From the IMG/VR virus record IMGVR_UViG_3300046167_000629, positions 1 to 29,281 of that record: 29,281 nt of DNA; one strand, written 5' to 3'. Made by a program: the position numbers and the translations under genes. Below are positions 9,156-15,753 of the stretch, in pieces. The notes below the pieces were generated by a model. It did no database searches. It saw only the letters and a program-made list of their open reading frames with translations, and was not told the DNA's origin. Numbering within the stretch: position 1 is the stretch's first letter; the number at the start of each line of letters is the position of its first letter. The DNA comes from a virus.

Positions 9156-9871
9156 TACGCAGCTTCCTCTTTTATGAAGGCTTTTATCCATGTGGCGCAC
9201 ACATCAGACCGCACAATGTCATCGACTGTCATTTCAATCACAGGGAAGGGTAGCATCTGTTGCTTGATCATTCTGATGATGCGACCAAGCCCGGACTTCT
9301 CTGCAAGATCGGTCTGAGCGACATCACCGTTGACCACTACGTTAGTGTTCTCACCTATGCGGGTGAGAAACATCTTTAGCTCAACGTAGGTGGTGTTCTG
9401 AGCTTCATCTAGGATGATAAATGCATCATCGAATGATTTACCTCGCATCACAGAAAACGGTTCAACCACGATGTTACCGTCTGACAGCATGCTCTGCACC
9501 TTGGTGACGCCTAGATGCTTCTTTAGTACATCAATTAGTGGGGCTACCCATGGGGCCATCTTCTCTTCCAGACCGCCCTTGAAGAAGCCTATGTCACGGC
9601 CCCCTGCAGCTACGTTAGGTCGTGTGATGACGATCTTTGCTACACTACCTTCGTAATACATCTTAGCGGCCTGTGTCGCCGCCATATAGGTCTTGCCAGT
9701 ACCTGCGCATCCTGTGACGAATACTAGCGGATCGTTATTAAGTGCCTTTGCGTACAATTGTTGGTTGTAAGTCTTGGGGACCAGTTCAATAGACTTAACG
9801 TGTTTAGGCGTAGGTGCTTCCCCTTCTGTTATTTTACGTTTTCTTGTGTAACGCCGTGCATTTTTGCTCAT
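9155..9871 (-). CDS. phoH: PhoH-like P-loop ATPase
   Basis: A 238-aa protein of the PhoH family. The Walker A motif G-C-A-G-T-G-K-T is at residues 54-61 and the Walker B with its following Glu, F-I-I-L-D-E-A-Q-N, at 151-159; the ITRP and GGLEEKM segments between them are also family-typical. PhoH proteins bind and hydrolyse ATP; their role in phages is not settled (RNA handling or phosphate-stress links have been proposed). I chose ATG 9871 because AGG lies five bases upstream; a GTG at 9877 is also in frame but has no such site. It follows the PD-(D/E)XK gene after six bases and overlaps the next small gene, so it is part of the same operon. Confidence 0.93.
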   Translation of the reverse strand: MSKNARRYTRKRKITEGEAPTPKHVKSIELVPKTYNQQLYAKALNNDPLVFVTGCAGTGKTYMAATQAAKMYYEGSVAKIVITRPNVAAGGRDIGFFKGGLEEKMAPWVAPLIDVLKKHLGVTKVQSMLSDGNIVVEPFSVMRGKSFDDAFIILDEAQNTTYVELKMFLTRIGENTNVVVNGDVAQTDLAEKSGLGRIIRMIKQQMLPFPVIEMTVDDIVRSDVCATWIKAFIKEEAA

Positions 9872-9877
9872 ATTCAC

Positions 9878-10297
9878 CTAAATTGTTTGTACGAAGGTTG
9901 CTTTTTCAAAAGGTACGTCAAAGAACTTCTCGCCGTGTGAGATCTTCACATTGGAGACTTCAACGCAGGGGCTATCCAACACAACCTTGCGACCAAACAG
10001 GGCTGCATGAGTGAGGCTGTTATTGAAGATCATAAACTGTGTGGGTTTGGTTAAGAACTTTGCCTTGCGTACCGGCAGATGGATGGTGGGGTACTTAAAC
10101 TGTACCCCGTGCCACACCGTCTTGACCTCTACCTCACAGAAAAACATTTTGTTCTGGCCCTTAACGACTAGGTCCACCCCATATTCGTCAGGATTGTCTT
10201 CGCAAGTATAACCAACCGAAGACCAAAACCTTTTAGCCGCTGCCCGTGCCGCTTCATCATACTTGCTGAAGTCTTTCTGTTGGAATACTTTGTACAT
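9878..10297 (-). CDS. PD-(D/E)XK nuclease-like protein, 139 aa
   Basis: I place the start at 10297, preceded by a GGA ribosome-binding site seven bases away; upstream codons in the same frame overlap the previous gene. The N-terminal half has a helix rich in Ala and Arg, then D42 in G-V-D-L-V-V and E57-V-K59 in F-C-E-V-E-V-K. This spacing of Asp, then Glu-x-Lys on adjacent strands is the PD-(D/E)XK nuclease core. The family member is not clear; such short proteins in phages are usually annotated as hypothetical or as restriction-endonuclease-like. It lies between the RMF/CrpP-like gene and phoH. Confidence 0.6.
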   Translation of the reverse strand: MYKVFQQKDFSKYDEAARAAAKRFWSSVGYTCEDNPDEYGVDLVVKGQNKMFFCEVEVKTVWHGVQFKYPTIHLPVRKAKFLTKPTQFMIFNNSLTHAALFGRKVVLDSPCVEVSNVKISHGEKFFDVPFEKATFVQTI

Positions 10298-10439
10298 GTG
10301 TTTTCCTGTTGTAGAAGTACGCATCATTGAACCCACGTTGCCATTCTTTGTAGAAACGGCTTTTAGGCTTGTAGGCGCACCGATGGTTGTTCTTGAAGAA
10401 GTCTTCATATCCGACTTCGTATGCCTCGTTTTTATTCAT
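10257..10439 (-). CDS. RMF/CrpP-like small protein, 60 aa
   Basis: The first 45 residues follow the pattern E-A-Y-x-x-G-Y-x-x-F ... C-A-Y ... W-x-x-G-F-x-D-A, which I recognise from ribosome-modulation-factor-like and CrpP-like small proteins. RMF binds ribosomes in stationary phase; the CrpP-type members found on plasmids and phages have no agreed function. A GAGG site precedes the ATG. The last 40 bases overlap the start of the next gene in another frame, which is more overlap than elsewhere in this operon, so the end or the next start may need checking. Confidence 0.55.
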   Translation of the reverse strand: MNKNEAYEVGYEDFFKNNHRCAYKPKSRFYKEWQRGFNDAYFYNRKTHVQSIPTERLQQV

Positions 10440-10452
10440 AAACCTGCCTCAA

Positions 10453-10686
10453 TTATTTGAATGAGTCCTCAAGTTCGTTGTAGCCGCCGATGTACTTTCC
10501 TTCAGGGTCAAAGATCTGGGGTACGGTTTTTAGGTCGGCCATTAGAAGCAGGGGCGTGAGCCACCTGCTACTTTTTGATTGTATGTTGTATTCTGCATAA
10601 GGTTGCCCCTGTGACCGGAGTACTGCCTTGGCCCGGTCACAGAAGTTACATTGGTCTCTTGTTAAGATTGTGTACATATCAACCAT
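10453..10686 (-). CDS. Glutaredoxin
   Basis: A 77-aa glutaredoxin with the dithiol active site C-N-F-C near the N-terminus, the T-V-P-Q-I-F cis-proline segment and a G-G-Y-N-E-L glutathione-binding motif. It starts by TAATG overlap with the end of the ribonucleotide reductase gene, so the two are translated together. Its likely job is to reduce the C-terminal cysteine pair of the reductase after each turnover. Length is normal for phage glutaredoxins. Confidence 0.92.
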   Translation of the reverse strand: MVDMYTILTRDQCNFCDRAKAVLRSQGQPYAEYNIQSKSSRWLTPLLLMADLKTVPQIFDPEGKYIGGYNELEDSFK

Positions 10687-12653
10687 TACGCCGTTAGATC
10701 TACGATTTCACAGCTATCCCCTGTGCATGCAAGTGTTTGACTTCCAGAGGTATTGTCTTCCGCTTCATACGCAGAAAGCTTTGTCCAATCGATTGCGTCT
10801 GGCATGATCGCAAGCATCTCTTGATACACGGACTTACCGACATGCTGGTATGGCGCTTGCTGATATGTGTGATCATCAAACGGCAGAAACGATACACCAG
10901 ACATTTCATCGAAATGCTCGTAAACAAATGCACCCACCTGAAACCATTCAGAATTTTTGATGTTCACAGTCACGCTAGGTTTATGTTCGCACCAGTGTCG
11001 CTGGTACATTAGCCACATGTTTAGCTGATCGATTGCAGTCATATCCGCAGTAACCGCTGCACCATCAGGTGACTTCATAGGGAAGGAGAACACTGTTGTC
11101 TGATCAGGTTTAAAAGCTTCTGGCTCGTTAGGAACGCCTGAGTCCTTCATAAACTGTGTTAGAGGGTCTTTATTGTCGCCCCGCACGGTACGGATGTAGT
11201 ATGGGCTATGCCGTGCGTGTATTCCAGAGGCGCTGTCTGTAAGTTGTGAAACTGTACCCGATGGCTTCACGCAAGTTATAGCAGCCGATACTTCAATGCC
11301 TAACTTATCAGCCCATTCCTTGTTGGTATCGACAGCCACCTGCTTCAGGTCTTCTAACAGTGTAGCCAGATCGCCTTCTTTGCCATTTGTAAGGGTGTTA
11401 TCCATGATGCCGGTTAGCGACACCCCCAACAGCCGTTCTTCTGACGTATTCTTCGCCCACACCTTTCGCAGATAAGGGAACTTGGTGTAGGTAGATTGTA
11501 TCGTTCCCAAAATGGTTGCGATACGGACCTTCCGAATAAGATCTTTCTTAGTATCTGAAGCACGGATAACTACCTCACTTAGGTTGCAAAACTGACCGCC
11601 TGTACCTGCAATAGGATTGCCGTTCTTATCGGTCTTAGGGCCACGCAAGATGATCTCGCTGCACGGGTTAGTTCCCCATTCATAGCTAGGGTCACGGCGT
11701 CCGTTCTTTTGGGCTTGCTTAACTGCAGCTTCACGATTGAAGATACCACGCTCACCAGAACCGCTTTCTGCTAGGGCAGTCCATTCACGCAGGAAGGACA
11801 TGGCGTCTGGCTTTTCGGTATATGCCACAGAGTTATTGGCTAGGCCCATATGCGGGGCTGTTTCCCACCACTTACCAGACTTAGCGTGGCGCATACGATC
11901 ATCACTGAGATTACTCAATGAAATCATCGCACTACGTCTCACTCCACCTACGACAACCACCTCACCGATCTTGCACATAATGCTATGGCATTCGTAGGAA
12001 GACAGCTTACCACCTGCAGCCTTTTTGAAGGTATCGATGGTGAAGTTGAACAGATCAACCAAAGGCGCTGGGCCAGATGCACGACCACCAAAGGTTTTAA
12101 GCCTAGCACCTGCAGGCCGTACCTTGCTTACATCCCATGTCGGGATTTCACCGGCAAAGAGCATACTAATCAGAAGACGATAAGCTTTAGCCCAGCCTTC
12201 TTTGCTGTCCTTAACTACAATCGTGGTGTCGCTGTCGTATAGCGTCTCAGGTACTTCAGGCAGGTTCTTGATGTACTGGCGCTCACAGGAGAACCCGACA
12301 CCCGTACCACATAACAGGATGAACATTGCTTCATCAAAGGCCTTGGGGTCATCGATGGCCAAGTAAGAACAGTTGTACATACAAGTGTTATCACGGGCTG
12401 CAGCAACACCTGCGGTCATCATTGAGCGCATAGAAGGCATAACCTCAAGGCCCAAGATGGCTTGCTCAATTTCATTTGCTACATTGAAACTGTTTTCGTT
12501 TTCGCCGCTATCAATTACAGGCTCAACAATGCTGTCCATGTAGCGGCCCACGGTTTCGCCCCACGTTTCACGGCGACCTTCTTCTTCTAACCAACGGGCA
12601 TAGCGACTGGTGTGGATGAAGGATTGGTAATCGGTTGGTAGATAGTTATTCAT
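10686..12653 (-). CDS. nrdJ: Adenosylcobalamin-dependent (class II, monomeric) ribonucleotide reductase
   Basis: A 655-aa enzyme that makes deoxyribonucleotides from ribonucleotides using a thiyl radical generated with coenzyme B12. The N-terminus (S-R-Y-A-R-W-L-E-E-E-G-R) resembles the monomeric Lactobacillus-type reductase. Catalytic parts visible: C95 in M-Y-N-C-S, the N-P-C-S-E-I motif with thiyl C331 and E333, the partner C356 in Q-F-C-N-L-S, and a C-terminal C643-x4-C648 relay pair. The C331-C356 spacing is wider than I recall for the Lactobacillus enzyme because of an insert (P-K-T-D-K-N-G-N-P-I-A-G). It is followed by its glutaredoxin and preceded by MazG. A phage with this enzyme depends on cobalamin from the host, as known for the cobavirus group of roseophages. 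Confidence 0.93.
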   Translation of the reverse strand: MNNYLPTDYQSFIHTSRYARWLEEEGRRETWGETVGRYMDSIVEPVIDSGENENSFNVANEIEQAILGLEVMPSMRSMMTAGVAAARDNTCMYNCSYLAIDDPKAFDEAMFILLCGTGVGFSCERQYIKNLPEVPETLYDSDTTIVVKDSKEGWAKAYRLLISMLFAGEIPTWDVSKVRPAGARLKTFGGRASGPAPLVDLFNFTIDTFKKAAGGKLSSYECHSIMCKIGEVVVVGGVRRSAMISLSNLSDDRMRHAKSGKWWETAPHMGLANNSVAYTEKPDAMSFLREWTALAESGSGERGIFNREAAVKQAQKNGRRDPSYEWGTNPCSEIILRGPKTDKNGNPIAGTGGQFCNLSEVVIRASDTKKDLIRKVRIATILGTIQSTYTKFPYLRKVWAKNTSEERLLGVSLTGIMDNTLTNGKEGDLATLLEDLKQVAVDTNKEWADKLGIEVSAAITCVKPSGTVSQLTDSASGIHARHSPYYIRTVRGDNKDPLTQFMKDSGVPNEPEAFKPDQTTVFSFPMKSPDGAAVTADMTAIDQLNMWLMYQRHWCEHKPSVTVNIKNSEWFQVGAFVYEHFDEMSGVSFLPFDDHTYQQAPYQHVGKSVYQEMLAIMPDAIDWTKLSAYEAEDNTSGSQTLACTGDSCEIVDLTA

Positions 12654-12662
12654 AATCGTCCT

Positions 12663-13088
12663 CTAAACTAGATCTGTTAAATTGGGTTCTTCATAATTTG
12701 GGCCTTTGAGAACTTTGCCGTCTTCACGGTAAATTACGTCCCCATCGACACCCAGCTTGCTCATGTTGGATGCATGAACACGGCGCACAGCTTCGTCTAA
12801 ATCCCAGCCAAAAGTGGCTGCAAATCCGTATGTGACGTAAACTAAATCCGCCAATTCCTTGAGCATTTCGGGTGCTTCTGTGGCCTCTAAAACTTCGGCG
12901 TATTCCTCTTTAATAAGGACAGTACGCAGAAGGTCTTTGAGGGTTCCCTTGGCCCACTGGTGGCCCATGGATTGCTGGTAGGTCCGGGCAAAGTGCTGAA
13001 CCATATCCAGCGGTGTTTTACCCAGATATGTATCCGGGTCACGAAGGGACGCATTGCCTTCATCGAAGTACTCGTATCCGGGGGTCAT
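12663..13088 (-). CDS. mazG: MazG-like nucleotide pyrophosphohydrolase
   Basis: A 141-aa all-alpha NTP pyrophosphohydrolase-type protein. The metal-binding pattern is visible as K-E-E-Y-A-E-V-L-E-A and, one helix later, K-E-L-A-D-L-V-Y-V, followed by G-W-D-L-D-E-A and S-N-M-S-K, all typical of the short phage MazG-like group. Such enzymes hydrolyse nucleoside triphosphates to monophosphates; proposed phage roles are nucleotide recycling or lowering the host alarm nucleotide. The ATG overlaps the stop of the DUF3310 gene (ATGA), and the gene ends nine bases before the reductase start. Confidence 0.85.
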   Translation of the reverse strand: MTPGYEYFDEGNASLRDPDTYLGKTPLDMVQHFARTYQQSMGHQWAKGTLKDLLRTVLIKEEYAEVLEATEAPEMLKELADLVYVTYGFAATFGWDLDEAVRRVHASNMSKLGVDGDVIYREDGKVLKGPNYEEPNLTDLV

Positions 13089-13333
13089 TCCGCATCCCCC
13101 TCAAGATTAGAAATCATGCGGTCCAAGTACCAACGGGCTTTCCGAAGGTCTTCTAAGCCGTTCTTGTAAGGCCAGCGCCAGAGGTACTTAAAAGTATTCT
13201 GCCAGCAATACGCCACATGAGGCTCACAGTCTGAGCCTTCGACCATGGCTTCCATTGCATCGATGCATTCTATCTCTGCGGAATTGTAATGAAGGGGTCT
13301 GTTGACCATGTCGGTGATTTGGTTGAGATCCAT
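13085..13333 (-). CDS. DUF3310 family protein, 82 aa
   Basis: The product carries the DUF3310 pattern: N-R-P-L-H-Y near the start, C-I-D-A-M-E, then a helix with F-K-Y-L-W-R and a C-terminal D-L-R-K-A-R-W-Y-L-D segment. Function unknown; the family is common in phage replication and nucleotide-metabolism operons. I chose ATG 13333 because GAGGA precedes it at good distance; a longer frame reaching 13414 overlaps the upstream gene and has no family sequence. Confidence 0.8.
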   Translation of the reverse strand: MDLNQITDMVNRPLHYNSAEIECIDAMEAMVEGSDCEPHVAYCWQNTFKYLWRWPYKNGLEDLRKARWYLDRMISNLEGDAE

Positions 13334-13343
13334 TTTGGTGTCC

Positions 13344-13640
13344 TCAATTCTTTTTGTTGAAGGGAATGACTTTGGCTTCGGCAATGGCTTGCTCAAGTTC
13401 ATCGGCAGGCTCAAATTCGATTTCCATTTCAGATTGATCTAGAATCATGTTGCCCAGATCGACAAAGAAGAATGGGTTGCTGCGGATCATGTAGCCGATG
13501 CCCTCAATCAGAGCTTCGTAGTGATCTGCTTCCTCTTCGGACACGTTGCCTTCAAGGTTGCTAAAGGCGCTGAGATTGAAGCCTGTGTGATCCACGGGGG
13601 TTACAAAGATACCGCATGCAATTGGGTCTTTATCTTTCAT
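13344..13640 (-). CDS. Conserved-looking hypothetical protein, 98 aa
   Basis: Starts by ATGA overlap with the resolvase-like gene and ends ten bases before the DUF3310 start, so it belongs to the operon. The protein is acidic with no Cys-based motif; a mixed beta-type N-terminus is followed by a helix with E-E-E-A-D-H-Y-E-A-L-I-E-G-I and a Glu/Ala-rich C-terminal helix. No family recognised. Confidence 0.65.
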   Translation of the reverse strand: MKDKDPIACGIFVTPVDHTGFNLSAFSNLEGNVSEEEADHYEALIEGIGYMIRSNPFFFVDLGNMILDQSEMEIEFEPADELEQAIAEAKVIPFNKKN

Positions 13641-13987
13641 TTGTTTTTTCCAATCAGTTTGAAAAAGTGTTCTGCATCCATCAAAGCCAGCGGCTTCTGC
13701 CTGTCTGCTTTTATGATTGCGATTGGTTCAGCTTTGGGTGGGCAGTTGGCTTCAGCTTGCTCCATGAATTTGTATGCGCTGATCTTGTTCAGAGCCTTGC
13801 ATTCAACAGAGTAGGGAAAGAGCTTCCTAGCAGCGGGAGACAGTTGAACGTCTTCCCCGCCTTGACCCATTCCAGTGGAACGGACATCATCTGGTTCCAA
13901 TTTCGGAAACAGAGCTAGTATTTTATCTCTTACCCATTGCTGGTGACGCCGCCCCTTAGCCTTTGCAGACTGAGGTTTTATCGCCAT
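13637..13987 (-). CDS. Holliday-junction-resolvase-like PD-(D/E)XK endonuclease, 116 aa
   Basis: A basic N-terminus is followed by G-G-E-D46-V-Q-L-S-P-A-A-R and F-P-Y-S-V-E62-C-K64, i.e. Asp then Glu-x-Lys in the nuclease arrangement, and a helix beginning A-Y-K-F-M-E-Q-A. This pattern matches a group of phage nucleases annotated as endodeoxyribonuclease or Holliday junction resolvase, with a role in cutting branched replication or packaging intermediates. It sits next to the Cas4-like nuclease, with ATG two bases after that gene's stop, as part of the replication block. Confidence 0.8.
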   Translation of the reverse strand: MAIKPQSAKAKGRRHQQWVRDKILALFPKLEPDDVRSTGMGQGGEDVQLSPAARKLFPYSVECKALNKISAYKFMEQAEANCPPKAEPIAIIKADRQKPLALMDAEHFFKLIGKNK

Positions 13988-13989
13988 GC

Positions 13990-14838
13990 TTAATCCTCAA
14001 CGAACCAGTATGAAGGCGGTTCCTTAGCCTTCGACATGGGGTGAGGTTTGAACTCTGCCTTCGGATAGCAAGCTTGAGTGAAGTCGCAGAATGAACAAGC
14101 CATAGGCAACCGTTTAAGGCCCGTAGGCTTACGATTAAACTTATCAGGCACGGGATCAAACTGCCGTTCCAGAGGCGCTCCGCTAGTAATCTTTTCAACA
14201 GTGTTTTTCATAGCAAACATGTTGTAGGATTTCTCAGATGCAGAAACATTTGCATCCACTGCAAGCATTGCACCGGTAGACTTGTTCACAACAATCCAGC
14301 CACCCAGATCTTTGTCTTGGGCTTGGGCATAGCCGGTTAACTGACCGATGTAGCCGAATGGATCGTCTTCCTTTAAAGCCTCATATCCATGCGACCACTT
14401 CTTATCAAAAGCAAAGGGGCTGCAGGATTTAACGTCATAGATCTTATGATCAATTTCTATGTCATCTTCACCTTTAATGGTGACTGAGCCAAAGTCCATT
14501 TCGACACGGTTTTTACCGCCGGTAATGTTAACCTCTGCGACCTTTAAGATCAGATTAGTGATGCACTCTACGGCGTCACCAATCATCATCTGCACCTTGA
14601 AGTTCTTGGACTTGCGTTTCTGTTCAGAACCCATTGCGCCATGTTGTAGCTGGCACAGAGGCTTCCCGATGTTTGACATCCGCAGACGAAAATCTCTGTC
14701 TTGCGGCGTAAGCTGCTTGCGAAGAGCCGCCTTAAACTCTTCGCCAGCCTCTTCTATCCAACTGTCCTCAATGGTCAGGCCATCAAATTCATCGTTAGAT
14801 AGTTTGTCATTTGTTGCATCCAGTTTGGATTGCAGCAT
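13990..14838 (-). CDS. Cas4/RecB-type PD-(D/E)XK exonuclease with four cysteines
   Basis: A 282-aa protein with the RecB-family nuclease core: E91 in the first helix, an acidic strand at 125-130, D135-V-K137 and the Q166-x-x-x-Y170 motif. Cysteines at 62, 248, 251 and 257 bracket the core as in Cas4 and AddB, where they hold an iron-sulfur cluster. It is likely the phage exonuclease for DNA processing or host DNA breakdown, the place held by gp6-type exonuclease in T7-like phages. There are no CRISPR repeats or other cas genes here, so a CRISPR role is not suggested. The start overlaps the stop of the SSB-like gene (TAATG). Confidence 0.82.
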   Translation of the reverse strand: MLQSKLDATNDKLSNDEFDGLTIEDSWIEEAGEEFKAALRKQLTPQDRDFRLRMSNIGKPLCQLQHGAMGSEQKRKSKNFKVQMMIGDAVECITNLILKVAEVNITGGKNRVEMDFGSVTIKGEDDIEIDHKIYDVKSCSPFAFDKKWSHGYEALKEDDPFGYIGQLTGYAQAQDKDLGGWIVVNKSTGAMLAVDANVSASEKSYNMFAMKNTVEKITSGAPLERQFDPVPDKFNRKPTGLKRLPMACSFCDFTQACYPKAEFKPHPMSKAKEPPSYWFVED

Positions 14839-15692
14839 TAGGCTACATCTACGAAGTCATTGTCGAGACTGTCTTCGATGTTCAGTGCATTCATTGCCTT
14901 GCTATCAAGCGAACCTTCTTTGATTGCCTCAAAGTATTTGGCATCAATCTCTTGATTCTCTTTCTTGATAGCCTGAGCAAACACAGACATCGTATCGAAC
15001 ACCTGTTGGGTCATATCCAGCTTCTTAGACAGATCCACTGTATAGAAAGGTGTGTACCAAACCACAGAGCCGTTTTCGTTGTAATCGGCACCCATTTCAG
15101 TCTCGTACTCGTAGATGTTGGAACCTTTAGGCAGGTTCTTCATAAACCCGTTCCAGAAGCCGCCAAACGTGCTGTTCTTGTGGAACATGATGCAAGGCTG
15201 GTTCTCAATGGAAACCTTCTCGCCATCGGCAGTGACGCCATCGTAGCTTACAAGCCCACGGGTGACACGATGCTTCATGGACTTGTACACTTTAGCGTCA
15301 GCATAATCCATTTCCTGCAGCGTTTCCCACGATGGATAACCACAGGCGATACCACCCTTCATGTCACGGGCTTCATCACGGGGGCTTGGGATGGCGATAG
15401 ACTTGTTAACCAATGTGCGCTTCCCGTCAATTTCATCCCAGTGAAAGTATTGAATGTGCGTAGCTAACGGGCGAAACGTGACGTTCTCACCGTACACCTT
15501 CTGATCCATGTTGGTCAGAAAGTAGGAGCCTTCTGGGATAGCTTTCTTAGTATCCTTGTCACGGCTGCGTGAGTTAATTTTAAGCTCTGGTACACGAACA
15601 ATCGCTCCACCAGTGCCGCCTGTTACTTGAGTGCCTAGCAGTTCATTCATTGCCTGCAGGTCTATTTGATTTACATTTGTAAGATCATTCAT
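14838..15692 (-). CDS. Putative single-stranded DNA-binding protein, 284 aa
   Basis: No motif names this protein with certainty. The first 200 residues are rich in beta-forming and aromatic residues (several Tyr, Trp, Phe) with basic patches, and the C-terminus ends in a short acidic tail (S-L-D-N-D-F-V-D-V-A), the shape typical of phage ssDNA-binding proteins that use the tail to contact polymerase and helicase. It lies between DNA polymerase and the exonuclease, where T7-like phages keep such a gene. A GAGGATCGAATCGAG stretch before ATG 15692 contains the ribosome-binding site, and a promoter-like pair lies just upstream. Confidence 0.5.
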   Translation of the reverse strand: MNDLTNVNQIDLQAMNELLGTQVTGGTGGAIVRVPELKINSRSRDKDTKKAIPEGSYFLTNMDQKVYGENVTFRPLATHIQYFHWDEIDGKRTLVNKSIAIPSPRDEARDMKGGIACGYPSWETLQEMDYADAKVYKSMKHRVTRGLVSYDGVTADGEKVSIENQPCIMFHKNSTFGGFWNGFMKNLPKGSNIYEYETEMGADYNENGSVVWYTPFYTVDLSKKLDMTQQVFDTMSVFAQAIKKENQEIDAKYFEAIKEGSLDSKAMNALNIEDSLDNDFVDVA

Positions 15693-15723
15693 CTCGATTC
15701 GATCCTCTATTGATTGGAACTAC

Positions 15724-15753
15724 AGTATGGCATTACTAAGTGGCAATAGTCAA
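15724..15753 (-). promoter_or_regulatory. Promoter-like sequence before the SSB-like gene
   Basis: On the minus strand TTGACT (15753-15748), an 18-base spacer and CATACT (15729-15724) resemble -35 and -10 boxes. The spacer contains TGCCACTTAGT, which also occurs in the region upstream of the integrase gene (25163-25173). Confidence 0.45.

Noticed and set aside
9414-9656. Plus-strand open frames inside phoH, RNR and polymerase genes
   Set aside because: They are shadows of well-recognised minus-strand genes and have no ribosome-binding sites or family motifs.
13990-14838. A CRISPR-Cas system, because of the Cas4-like nuclease
   Set aside because: No repeats or other cas genes; such nucleases are common phage replication enzymes.
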